From positions 1-64,000 of the forward strand of contig NZ_VZDO01000021.1 of assembly GCF_008802405.1 (NCBI RefSeq): a stretch of 64,000 bases of DNA. The letters are read 5' to 3'. The DNA comes from Plantimonas leprariae. GTDB lineage: Bacteria > Pseudomonadota > Alphaproteobacteria > Rhizobiales > Rhizobiaceae. Positions 37,308-47,078 of the stretch are shown piece by piece; within the stretch, counting starts at the first letter, position 1; every line of letters begins with the position of its first letter. The translations under genes were made by a program, and so were the position numbers. The notes beneath the pieces were generated by a model, which worked only from the letters and a program-made list of their open reading frames with translations, was not told the DNA's origin and searched no databases.

Positions 37308-37760
37308 TCAGTCTTGCAGGACACGCCGGAAGTAGACCACTTCCCTGGTTTCCTCGAAGCCGAGCATCGCGTGGAACCGTCGCGCGGCGACGTTGTCTAT
37401 CGGCGCGTCGGAGGCGAACTCGCTGCATCCGAGCACGCGGCCCCAGTCTTCGACCGCGGCGCACAACTGCCGCCCTAGGCCACGCCGGCGCCGATCCTCC
37501 CGCACGAAGATACCCTCCAGGAAGAGCACCGGCGAGGTCTTGCAGCCGTTGACGTAGTCGCGCCGCAGGCTCGCTTCCGCGAAGCCGACCGGAGTATCCA
37601 GAGCATCGAGAGCGAGGAACGCTGCGAAGTCCGGAGCACGCCCGAAGCTCAGCGCGATGTCGTCAAGATGGGCGTCCGCGTCCTCCTCGGGCCAGAGCAT
37701 CTCGCGCAGCTTCGCCCAAGCGGCGAGATGAGGTTCTCCGGCTGGAACGATCGTCACCAC
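37308..37760 (-). CDS. GNAT acetyltransferase, aminoglycoside 6'-N-acetyltransferase-like
   Basis: 150 residues. GNAT fold with the acetyl-CoA loop RRRRGLGRQL (about 94-103). The context VGFAEASLRRDYVNGCKTSPVLFLEGIFV and GCSEFASDAPIDNVAARRFHAMLGFEET closely follows the AAC(6')-I subfamily. The natural substrate may differ from aminoglycosides in a chromosomal copy. It follows the HIT gene after 3 nt, probably co-transcribed. Confidence 0.82.
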   Translation of the reverse strand: MVTIVPAGEPHLAAWAKLREMLWPEEDADAHLDDIALSFGRAPDFAAFLALDALDTPVGFAEASLRRDYVNGCKTSPVLFLEGIFVREDRRRRGLGRQLCAAVEDWGRVLGCSEFASDAPIDNVAARRFHAMLGFEETREVVYFRRVLQD

Positions 37761-37763
37761 GCT

Positions 37764-38186
37764 TCAGAGCGCCGCGCGGATTCGGTCCGCCTGCTCCTTC
37801 AACATCGCCGGATCGGCCATCTCGTCGTGGTGGCGGACGAGTTCGACGCCCGCGTAGCGCGGGATGACGTGGAAGTGCAGGTGGAATACCGTCTGTCCGG
37901 CCGGCGCCTCGTTGAACTGGGTGACGAGGACGCCGTCCGCCTCGAACGCCTGCTTCACCGCCCGCGACAGCCTGGCGACCAGCGGCATGGTCCTGGCAAG
38001 TGCGGTGTCGTCGGCGTCGAGGAGATTGCGCGACGGTGCCTTCGGGATGACGAGGCAGTGGCCCTTCGACTGCGGCATCACGTCCATGATCGCGATCGCA
38101 TCCTCGGTCTCGAAAAGCTTCTCGCTCGGGATCTCGCCCCGCAGGATCTTGCCGAAGATGTTGGACGGGTCGTAGCTCGTCGTCAC
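37764..38186 (-). CDS. HIT family nucleotide-binding protein
   Basis: 140 residues. The N-terminal NIFGKILRGEIPSEKLFETEDAIAIMD and the histidine triad HLHFHVIP (about residues 101-108) define a HINT-type nucleoside phosphoramidase/AMP-lysine hydrolase. Sits between the FemAB-like gene and the GNAT gene in the same direction. Confidence 0.92.
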   Translation of the reverse strand: MTTSYDPSNIFGKILRGEIPSEKLFETEDAIAIMDVMPQSKGHCLVIPKAPSRNLLDADDTALARTMPLVARLSRAVKQAFEADGVLVTQFNEAPAGQTVFHLHFHVIPRYAGVELVRHHDEMADPAMLKEQADRIRAAL

Positions 38187-38215
38187 GGGTCGCCTCCTTT
38201 GGATCGACGGGAGAG

Positions 38216-39472
38216 CTAGCCGTCGCGCTCCGCTTCGTCCAGCCGCTCGCCGCGCCGGAACGGCGTATGCTCCTGCAACGCGTCCTTAACCGCGGCGACG
38301 CGGGCGCGCTCGTATTCGAGATGGTCCTCGATCGCCTGCCGCAGGCCGGCATGCGCGATCCAATGCGCCGAATGCGTTGTCACCGGCTCGTAGCCGCGGG
38401 CCAGCTTGTGCTCGCCCTGCGCGCCGGCTTCCACCACGGCGAGCTTGTGCTCGATCGCGTAGTCGATCGCCTGATGGTAGCAGACCTCGAAATGCAGGAA
38501 CGGGTGCTCCTCGACGCAGCCCCAATAGCGGCCGTAGATCGTGTCGCCGCCGACGAAGTTCAGCGCTCCCGCGATGTAACGCCCGCCACGCTTCGCCATG
38601 ACGAGCACGATGCGGTCGCTCATCCGCTCGCCGACCAGCGAGAAGAAGCGGCGGTTGAGATAGGGGCGGCCCCATTTGCGCGAGCCGGTGTCCATGTAGA
38701 ACTTGAAGAACGCGTCCCAGGCGCTCTCCGTCAGCTCGCTTCCCGTCAGCCGGACGATCTCGATGCCGTTCGCGATCGCCTCGCGCCGCTCCTTCCGCAA
38801 GCCCTTGCGCTTGCGGGATGCCAGGGTTTCGAGGAAGTCGTCGTAGGAACCGTAGCCGCGATTGCGGAAGTGGAACTGCTGGTCCGTGCGGTGCAGGAAG
38901 GCCGCGTCCTCCATCGCCGACAGGTCGTCGGCAGTGAGGAAGGTCGCGTGGGCAGAGGACGCGCCGGTCTGCGCGACGTAGGCCTTGATGCCGGCGACGA
39001 GTGCCTGCCGCAGGGCAGGGGCGTCCGGCCCCTCGCCGACGAGCAGGCGCGGTCCTGTCGCCGGCGTGAAGGGTACGGAGAGCTGCAGCTTCGGATAGTA
39101 GCGCCCGCCGGCGCGTTCGAAGGCGTCGGCCCAGCCCCAGTCGAAGACGTATTCGCCCTGGCTGTGGCTCTTCAGATAGGCCGGGGCGGCAGCGAGCAGC
39201 CGGCCGTCCTCGCTTTCGAGCAGGAGATGCTGCGGCAGCCAGCCGGCCTTCGAGCCGACCGCGCGGCTTTCCTCCAGCGCTTGCAGGAAGACGTGACTGA
39301 CGAAGGGGTTGCCCGGCGGCACGCCGCCATCGATCGACGGTGTGACGCCGGCGAGCGCATTCCAGACGTCCGCCGGGATCGAGCCGATATCGTCGGCGAC
39401 GCGGATGTGGAAGGTCTCGCCCGCGGCCTCGCAGTCCGCGCTCGCGTCGTTCGACCTCGGCTTCCAGATCAT
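38216..39472 (-). CDS. GNAT/FemAB-like protein (DUF482)
   Basis: 418 residues, cytosolic. The DUF482 family is recognised by FVSHVFLQALEESRAVGSKAGWLPQHLLLE, YVFDWGWADAFERAGGRYYPKLQLSVPFTPATGPRLL in sequence and by YGRYWGCVEEHPFLHFEVCYHQAIDYAI near 325-352. Family members are annotated as peptidogalycan or FemAB-like acyltransferases; the substrate is not known. First of a tight minus-strand run with HIT and GNAT genes. Confidence 0.85.
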   Translation of the reverse strand: MIWKPRSNDASADCEAAGETFHIRVADDIGSIPADVWNALAGVTPSIDGGVPPGNPFVSHVFLQALEESRAVGSKAGWLPQHLLLESEDGRLLAAAPAYLKSHSQGEYVFDWGWADAFERAGGRYYPKLQLSVPFTPATGPRLLVGEGPDAPALRQALVAGIKAYVAQTGASSAHATFLTADDLSAMEDAAFLHRTDQQFHFRNRGYGSYDDFLETLASRKRKGLRKERREAIANGIEIVRLTGSELTESAWDAFFKFYMDTGSRKWGRPYLNRRFFSLVGERMSDRIVLVMAKRGGRYIAGALNFVGGDTIYGRYWGCVEEHPFLHFEVCYHQAIDYAIEHKLAVVEAGAQGEHKLARGYEPVTTHSAHWIAHAGLRQAIEDHLEYERARVAAVKDALQEHTPFRRGERLDEAERDG

Positions 39473-39490
39473 GCCACGAAAGGTATCGTC

Positions 39491-40225
39491 CTATTGCTGC
39501 GGTGCAAGAGCGGCATGCTGCGGCAGAAAGCCTTCGAAAGTCATCTGGTCGGCGTGAGTTTTCGTGGCCGCGACTTCGATGGGCGTCCGCACCGTCCAGG
39601 TGATTATTGGAGCGCCGCGTTCCTGCCGCACGTAGCGCACGAACGGGTTGGGCAGGTGATGCACATTGTAGGAGACGAAGACGCAGCCACGATCGAACAC
39701 CGCCTGGTGCTGGTCCAGTTCGGCCTGCGCCGTTCCTTCCGCCGTCAGCCCCACCGGCCGGCGGCCGTAGGCGAGGGCCTGATCGATCAGCCAGGCATCG
39801 AACGACATCAGCGCCAGTTCGCCGCGATAGCCGTCGAGGATCGGTGCGAGGTGCGCCAGCATGTCGGCGTCGGCATGCGAGGACGTGCCCTTCAGTTCCA
39901 TGACGACCGGCACGGCCCCGTCGACCGCGGCAAGGAAATCGGCGACGGTCGGGATCGGCTCGTCCGTGCCCTTCAGGCGAAGCGCCGAAAGTTCATCCGC
40001 CGACCGCTCGCCGAAGGTGCCCGGTTCGCCGGTGAGGCGCGGCAGGTCGTGGTCGTGGAAGACGAACGGCACCCGGTCGCGGGACAGCATCACGTCGCAC
40101 TCGATCGCGAAGCCGCGGGCGATCGCCGCTCGCGCCGCGCCAAGCGAGTTCTCGGGGATCGCGGCACCGTGCAGGCCGCGATGCGCGATCGGCCGCGCCG
40201 TCAGCCAGGTGAGGTCGGCTGGCAC
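39491..40225 (-). CDS. Glycerophosphodiester phosphodiesterase family protein
   Basis: 244 residues. The GDPD catalytic pattern is present: AHRGLHGAAIPENSL (about 14-28), ECDVMLSRDRVPFVFHDHDLPRLTG (about 42-66) and MELKG (108-112). It hydrolyses glycerophosphodiesters to glycerol-3-phosphate; no signal peptide, so a cytosolic form. It follows the RidA gene after 2 nt. Confidence 0.9.
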   Translation of the reverse strand: MPADLTWLTARPIAHRGLHGAAIPENSLGAARAAIARGFAIECDVMLSRDRVPFVFHDHDLPRLTGEPGTFGERSADELSALRLKGTDEPIPTVADFLAAVDGAVPVVMELKGTSSHADADMLAHLAPILDGYRGELALMSFDAWLIDQALAYGRRPVGLTAEGTAQAELDQHQAVFDRGCVFVSYNVHHLPNPFVRYVRQERGAPIITWTVRTPIEVAATKTHADQMTFEGFLPQHAALAPQQ

Positions 40226-40227
40226 CG

Positions 40228-40695
40228 TCAGGCGACCTCGAACAACGCTTCGATCTCCACCGCCGCGTCGAGCGGCAGCGCGGGCACGCCGACCGCGGAG
40301 CGGGCATGCCGGCCGGCATCGCCGAGAATCTCGACCAGGAAGTCGGACGCGCCGTTCGCGACCTTGTGCTGATCGGTGAAGTAGGGATCGCTCGCGACGA
40401 AGACGGTGAGCTTCAGAAGGCGCCTTACCTGGCCGAGGTCGCCGCCGAGCGCGGCTTTGGCCTGGGCAAGAATGTTGATCGCGCAGAACCGCGCCGCTCG
40501 CTGCCCGTCTTCCAGCGAAACGCGGCTTCCGAGCTTGCCGGAGACGACGAGCTTGCCTGCGTCGAGCGGCAACTGGCCCGACGTCTGCAGCATGTTGCCG
40601 AACAGCGCGTAGGGCACGTAGTTCGCCGCGGGGGCCGCCGCCTCGGGCAGGGTCACGCCCGCCGCCTGCAGGCGTTCGTCGATCGTTCCGCTCAT
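40228..40695 (-). CDS. RidA/YjgF/YER057c family protein
   Basis: 155 residues, the longer RidA type starting TIDERLQAAGVTLPEAAAPAANYVPY. RidA proteins deaminate reactive enamine/imine intermediates. Family features include TSGQLPLDAG and the C-terminal GVPALPLDAAVEIEALFEV. This long subfamily (YjgH-like) often lacks the Arg needed for deaminase activity, so the role is uncertain. Confidence 0.87.
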   Translation of the reverse strand: MSGTIDERLQAAGVTLPEAAAPAANYVPYALFGNMLQTSGQLPLDAGKLVVSGKLGSRVSLEDGQRAARFCAINILAQAKAALGGDLGQVRRLLKLTVFVASDPYFTDQHKVANGASDFLVEILGDAGRHARSAVGVPALPLDAAVEIEALFEVA

Positions 40696-40791
40696 CGTCG
40701 GTCCTTATCCTGTCGATTCGGCGAAACTTGCTCTAGCCGATCGCGTCCCATCAACTAAGCTGTTCCGCGACGAATGCGAAGGGACGGCTTC

Positions 40792-41610
40792 ATGACGATG
40801 CGAGCGTTGACCGCGGCGGCGATGGTCGCGATCGTTCCCGCGACGGCCTCCGCCGTGCCGCTGGCGGCGCATCAGGCGGTGTACGACCTCAAGCTCGCCT
40901 CGCAGGACGCCGGCATCGTCGGCGCGGAGGGGCGGATCGCGATGAGCATCAAGCCGAAGGCCTGCGATGCCTGGGACCTCGACTACCGTTTCGTCGCGCG
41001 CTTCCAGCAGGCCGAGGAGATGACGCTCACCGACCAGCAGACGACCTCCACCGAAAGCCGCAACGGCTCGGCCTTCACTTTCACGACGAAGACCTTCGTC
41101 GACGGATCGCCCGAGAAGGAGGTGCGCGGCGAAGCGCATCACGATGCCAGCGGTACGAAAGTCGCGATGCAGTCGCCGGAGAAGAAGAGCTTCACGCTGC
41201 CGCTGTCGCGCTTTCCGATGCAGCACACCGCCGACCTGATCCAGCGCGCCGAGGCCGGCGAGCGCGTGTTCGAGACGAAGCTCTTCGACGGCGACGACGA
41301 TGCCGAGAAGCTTTTGACCTCCACCGCCGTCATCACGCCGATCGAGGCAGAGGCCAAGGACGGCAGGCCGATCGTCCGGACCGCTCTCGCGCCGGAAATC
41401 GGGGCGAAGCTCGCCGACATGAAGTCGTGGCGGATTTCGGAGAGCTATTACAACAGCGACAGCGACGACGACGGCATGCCGGTGTTTCAGACGAAATACG
41501 TGCTCTACGAGAACGGCGTGTCCGACGACCTGACGCTCGACTTCGGCACCTACGCCTTCACCGGCTCGCTGAAGAAGCTCGACATCCTCGACGCGCCGGC
41601 CTGCCAGTAG
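40792..41610 (+). CDS. eipB: Cell envelope integrity protein EipB (DUF1849)
   Basis: 272 residues from ATG 40792 with GAAGGGA upstream; the ATG at 40774 is less well placed. Signal peptide about 1-21. The EipB/DUF1849 pattern is clear: AHQAVYDLKLA, a central beta-rich stretch, and the C-terminal YVLYENGVSDDLTLDFGTY. Cys58 and Cys271 match the disulfide pair known in Brucella EipB, a periplasmic beta-spiral protein needed for envelope integrity. Divergent from the RidA gene. Confidence 0.88.
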   Translation: MTMRALTAAAMVAIVPATASAVPLAAHQAVYDLKLASQDAGIVGAEGRIAMSIKPKACDAWDLDYRFVARFQQAEEMTLTDQQTTSTESRNGSAFTFTTKTFVDGSPEKEVRGEAHHDASGTKVAMQSPEKKSFTLPLSRFPMQHTADLIQRAEAGERVFETKLFDGDDDAEKLLTSTAVITPIEAEAKDGRPIVRTALAPEIGAKLADMKSWRISESYYNSDSDDDGMPVFQTKYVLYENGVSDDLTLDFGTYAFTGSLKKLDILDAPACQ

Positions 41611-41664
41611 GGACACGGCGACGCGGGCGGGAACCCGGCGCGCGTTTCGAGCGCTTGGCGCGGC

Positions 41665-41997
41665 ATGGGCAGGATGCGTCGCGCCAGGCTGCGCTGGGAC
41701 GAAGCGCAGCGGGAGGTGGAGCAGGCGGCACCGGAGCCTTGCTGGCTGTGCGGCCGGCTGCTCGGCCAGCGGGTGGAGTGGCATCATCCGTGGCCGAAGA
41801 GCCGGGGAGGGCGCGACACGGTGCCGGTTCACCCGATCTGCCATCGCACCATCCATGCCTGCTTCACGAACAAGGAGCTGGAACTTTTCGAGGAGGAGGG
41901 GCGGCCGCTCGGCGAGCAGCCCGAGATGGCGCGGTTCCTCGGGTGGATCGCCACCAAGCCGCCGGACTTCTCCGCGCCGACGAGGCGAAGGCGGTGA
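41665..41997 (+). CDS. Small HNH endonuclease
   Basis: 110 residues. CWLCGR (Cys26, Cys29), WHHPWPKSRGGRDTVPVHPICH (about 39-60) and TIHACFTNKEL form an HNH/zinc-finger nuclease core; the two histidines and the later His are the presumed catalytic set. Basic N- and C-termini. No adjacent methylase or integrase, so it is not an obvious restriction system. Its target is unknown. Confidence 0.8.
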   Translation: MGRMRRARLRWDEAQREVEQAAPEPCWLCGRLLGQRVEWHHPWPKSRGGRDTVPVHPICHRTIHACFTNKELELFEEEGRPLGEQPEMARFLGWIATKPPDFSAPTRRRR

Positions 41998-42474
41998 AGG
42001 CGGGCACGCCTTCGCGTTCCCGCGCCGTGGTGGCCGGGTTTGCGGGTGGTGGATGCCGCCTGGAAGCGGCGGGCGCCGAAGGCAGAGCCTTCCGACGTAT
42101 GCTACTCGTCAATGCGGCCTGCCTTCGGCGCCCGCGCGGGCTGTTTCGACGCTTGTCCCGCCGGTGCGTCACCCGGCGGTCCCCCATGCCTTCGGCCGGA
42201 TAGCGTCTCCGGCCTCAAGGGCGTGATCCGAACATTGTCCTCGGCTACACAGCCGTTCGGGTTCCTCGGCTTGCTCCCGGCCGCTGTCGCCAACGGCCGG
42301 CACGGGTTGCGCGTCGACCGGGCCGCCCGCCTCTCCGGAAGAGACGCGCTGCCCGGACCCGCCCGCCACCCCACCGAACGATCCCGGTGATCATTCGCGC
42401 TCCCTCGATAAGGGCGGCGGTGAGAGCAAGGTACGGTAGATGCGCAGAGTGGGGATAACTCCGCTGCGATAACG
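41998..42474. other. Gene-free region between HNH gene and glnII
   Basis: About 480 bp with no frame I can support; short frames on both strands have weak start sites and no family resemblance. The notable element is the inverted repeat at 42069-42135. Confidence 0.6.
42069..42135. repeat. Perfect 17-bp inverted repeat
   Basis: GCGGGCGCCGAAGGCAG at 42069-42085 matches in reverse complement 42119-42135, loop of 33 nt. Inside, GAAGGC-AGA-GCCTTC can form an alternative smaller hairpin. It could be a palindromic intergenic element or an RNA switch-like fold. Confidence 0.65.
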
Positions 42475-42505
42475 AAAAACCCGCCGCCCTTTCGGACGGC
42501 GGGTT
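42475..42505 (-). terminator. Terminator of glnII
   Basis: Read on minus: stem AACCCGCCG / CGGCGGGTT with a near-complete inner extension, then TTTTT. It ends 28 nt after the glnII stop. Confidence 0.8.
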
Positions 42506-42533
42506 CGAGCGGTCGGCAGTCCGGCGCGGCCGA

Positions 42534-43574
42534 TCAGGCGGCGGCTGAGATTTCGGCCGAGGTCGGGACTTCCGAGATCGTCTTCAGGATCTGCGAGGCG
42601 ATCTGGTAGGGGTCGCCTTGCGAGTTCGGACGGCGATCCTCGAGATAACCCTTGTAGCCGTTGTTGACGAAGGAGTGCGGCACGCGGATCGACGCGCCGC
42701 GGTCGGCGACGCCGTAGCTGAACTTGTTCCACGGCGCGGTCTCATGCTTGCCGGTGAGGCGCATGTGGTTGTCCGGGCCGTAGACCTCGATATGGGCCTC
42801 GAGGTTCTTGTCGAACTGCGCCATCAGCGCCTCGAAATAGGCCTTGCCGCCGACTTCCCGCATGTAGCTGGTCGAGAAGTTGCAGTGCATGCCCGAGCCG
42901 TTCCAGTCGGTGTCGCCGAGCGGCTTGCAGTGCCACTCGATGTCGATCTCGTACTTCTCGCAGAGGCGCTGCAGCAGGTAGCGCGCGATCCACATCTGGT
43001 CGGCGGCCTTCTTCGAGCCCTTGCCGAAGATCTGGAATTCCCACTGGCCCTTCGCGACTTCCGCGTTGATGCCTTCGTGGTTGATGCCGGCCGCAAGGCA
43101 CTGGTCGAGATGTTCCTCGACGATCTCGCGGGCGACGGAGCCGACGTTCTTGTAGCCGACGCCGGTGTAGTACGGGCCCTGCGGGGCCGGATAGCCGCTT
43201 TCGGGAAAGCCGAGCGGGCGGCCGTCCTGATAGAAGAAGTACTCCTGCTCGAAGCCGAACCAGGCGCCCTCGTCGTCGAGGATGGTGGCGCGGGAGTTCG
43301 ACAGTTGCGGCGTGACGCCGTCCGGCATCATGACCTCGCACATGACGAGGACGCCGTTGGTGCGGGCGGGATCCGGATAGACGGCGACCGGCTTCAGCAC
43401 GCAGTCGGAGCTGCGGCCCTCGGCCTGCATGGTCGAGGAGCCGTCGAAGCCCCAGAGCGGCAGTTGCTCCAGCGTCGGCATCGCGTCGAAGTCCTTGACC
43501 TGCGTCTTGCCGCGCAGGTTCGGGACCGGCGTGTAGCCGTCGAGCCAGATGTATTCGAGTTTATACTTCGTCAT
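42534..43574 (-). CDS. glnII: Glutamine synthetase type II (GSII)
   Basis: 346 residues from MTKYKLEYIWLDGYTP with GAGGA upstream; a longer in-frame start at 43652 is rejected. GSII motifs include LPLWGFDGSSTMQAEG, GFEQEYFFYQ and the ATP-site pattern RLTGKHETAPWNKFSYGVADRGAS. Eukaryote-like, octameric or decameric, not adenylylated. In rhizobia GSII is nitrogen-regulated (NtrC); I find no well-spaced -24/-12 promoter in the 226-bp divergent gap. Neighbours a DUF2735 gene. Confidence 0.95.
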   Translation of the reverse strand: MTKYKLEYIWLDGYTPVPNLRGKTQVKDFDAMPTLEQLPLWGFDGSSTMQAEGRSSDCVLKPVAVYPDPARTNGVLVMCEVMMPDGVTPQLSNSRATILDDEGAWFGFEQEYFFYQDGRPLGFPESGYPAPQGPYYTGVGYKNVGSVAREIVEEHLDQCLAAGINHEGINAEVAKGQWEFQIFGKGSKKAADQMWIARYLLQRLCEKYEIDIEWHCKPLGDTDWNGSGMHCNFSTSYMREVGGKAYFEALMAQFDKNLEAHIEVYGPDNHMRLTGKHETAPWNKFSYGVADRGASIRVPHSFVNNGYKGYLEDRRPNSQGDPYQIASQILKTISEVPTSAEISAAA

Positions 43575-43800
43575 TCGCGGATCCTCGATCTTGACCCCAG
43601 CAAACCGCGGTCGCCTCACGCTTCGGATCCCGCCCCCAACGTGATGCCGCAACGCACAGCGCCCATGTGCGGCTCACTGATAAACAATTATGCAGAAAGA
43701 TGCGCGCCTATAGTTTCAGCAAAATATGATAATTTTTTGGGCAACATGCTTCCTATTTCGGCATTTCCGCATATCTTGAAAGGAAAGGGAGTGAACAACC

Positions 43801-44013
43801 ATGCGTTCGAACATGGGGGCGGGAAACAGGAACGCCAACGTCGTTGCGTTCCCGATGGGGGTGCAGGCGGCAGAGCGGTTACGGGCACGGCGGTACGCAA
43901 CGGCAGTCGCCGCGGTTCCGGCGAAACCCGTCATCTACGACGGTGCGTGGTACCACGAGGAAGCGGTCGCCGAAGAGCAGGCATCCACTCAAGGCCGGAA
44001 AGCGGACCACTGA
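43801..44013 (+). CDS. DUF2735 protein
   Basis: 70 residues with AAGGGAG 10-16 bases upstream. The C-terminal AWYHEEAVAEEQ pattern and NANVVAFPMGVQAAERLRARRY match the DUF2735 family, a small rhizobial protein typically encoded next to glnII. Its role is unknown; the placement suggests nitrogen-status response. Divergent from glnII over a 226-bp AT-rich gap. Confidence 0.75.
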   Translation: MRSNMGAGNRNANVVAFPMGVQAAERLRARRYATAVAAVPAKPVIYDGAWYHEEAVAEEQASTQGRKADH

Positions 44014-44041
44014 CGTTCGTGTGGTGGCGCGGCCTTCGGCG

Positions 44042-44983
44042 TCACGCGCCGAAGATCGACCAGCCCAGCCGCTTCGTCAGAAGCTCCAGCGCGATGCGGC
44101 CGAGATGCGAGTTTCCCGCCGCATCCAGCCCTGGTGACCAGACTGCGATCGACGCTTGACCGGGGGCGATGGCGAGAATGCCGCCGCCGACGCCGCTCTT
44201 GCCCGGCAGGCCGACGCGATAGGCGAAGTCGCCCGAACCGTCGTAGTGCCCGCAGGTCAGCATCAGCGCATTGATGCGTCGGGCCCGCTCCGGGTTGACG
44301 ACGGTTCGCCCGGTGGACGGCTGCCGGCCGCCATAGGCGAGGAAGCGCCCGGCGAGCGCGAGCTGGCGGCAGGTCATCGCGATGGCGCAGTGGTGGAAAT
44401 AGACGCCGAGCGTGTACTCGACCGGGTTCTCCATGATGCCGAAGGATTTCATGTAATACGCGAGCGCGCGGTTCCGCTCGCCGGTCCGCTGCTCGGAAGC
44501 GGCGACCGCCTCGTCGATGCGGATGGTCGGGTCGTCGGCGACGAACTGGATGAAGCGGAGGATCTCGCCGAGCGCCTCGCGCGGCTGGTGACCGGAGAGG
44601 ATCAGGTCCGTCACGGCGATCGCGCCGGCATTGATGAACGGATTGCGCGGGATGCCGCGCTCGAATTCGAGCTGGACGATCGAGTTGAACGGACTGCCGG
44701 ACGGCTCCCGGCCGACGCGGCGCCAGAGCGTGTCGCCCGCGATGCCGAGCGCGAGCGTCAGCGTGAAGACCTTGGTGATGCTCTGGACGGAGAAGGCGGT
44801 CTCGCTGTCGCCGGCGGCGATGACGAAGCCCTGGTCGTCGGCGACGGCGATGCCGAACTGGCCGGGATCGACCTTGGACAGTTCCGGAATGTAGCCGGCG
44901 ACCTCGCCGCGATCGGTCCGCGCCCGCATCTCGTCGGCGATTTCGGCGACGACGCTCTGGACGCGGTGGTGATCGAGGGCCAT
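44042..44983 (-). CDS. glsA: Glutaminase A
   Basis: 313 residues from ATG 44983; a GTG at 45034 ([12 protein letters not shown]) is an alternative. The beta-lactamase-like Ser-x-x-Lys is Ser68-Ile-Thr-Lys71 (FSVQSITK); [12 protein letters not shown] and [17 protein letters not shown] are the family blocks. Hydrolyses glutamine to glutamate and ammonia. It lies 67 nt downstream of glnA in the same direction with no terminator between, so synthesis and hydrolysis of glutamine may share a transcript. Confidence 0.92.
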   Translation of the reverse strand: MALDHHRVQSVVAEIADEMRARTDRGEVAGYIPELSKVDPGQFGIAVADDQGFVIAAGDSETAFSVQSITKVFTLTLALGIAGDTLWRRVGREPSGSPFNSIVQLEFERGIPRNPFINAGAIAVTDLILSGHQPREALGEILRFIQFVADDPTIRIDEAVAASEQRTGERNRALAYYMKSFGIMENPVEYTLGVYFHHCAIAMTCRQLALAGRFLAYGGRQPSTGRTVVNPERARRINALMLTCGHYDGSGDFAYRVGLPGKSGVGGGILAIAPGQASIAVWSPGLDAAGNSHLGRIALELLTKRLGWSIFGA

Positions 44984-45050
44984 CCGCTCGAACCTTCGGA
45001 CGTGGGGCAGGGGCGCCGGCGTTGCCGCCGACACCCGCCGCCGGACCCGG

Positions 45051-46460
<1,410 letters not shown>

Positions 46461-46507
46461 CTCGTTCCTCTCCTGATGTTCTCGTAACGTAAGGCTTCGA
46501 ACCGTCG

Positions 46508-46960
<453 letters not shown>

Positions 46961-47078
46961 TCATCGCATATGCGGAAGGGATTCGTCTTGGCAATCCGTC
47001 GCGTCGAGCCGACGACGCGAAGCGCGCTGTCGCCGACGCAAATCGATGTGACCGCAAAACCAGCAACGTGATGAAAGA

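Noticed and set aside
34700-37324. 874-residue minus-strand open frame across clpA
   Set aside because: It is the antisense of clpA, low-complexity and rich in R, L and D; a codon-bias shadow in high-GC DNA.
42040-42390. 116-residue plus-strand frame in the gap before glnII
   Set aside because: Crosses the 17-bp inverted repeat, is proline/arginine-rich with no family resemblance, and has no good start site.
43575-43800. Sigma-54 promoter in the glnII/DUF2735 region
   Set aside because: The best TGG...TTGC on the glnII strand has 11 instead of 10 bases between GG and GC; spacing is strict, so not called.
44031-44054. Hairpin CTTCGGCG/CGCCGAAG between DUF2735 gene and glsA
   Set aside because: Eight good pairs but it overlaps the glsA stop and has no T-run on either strand; not called as a terminator.
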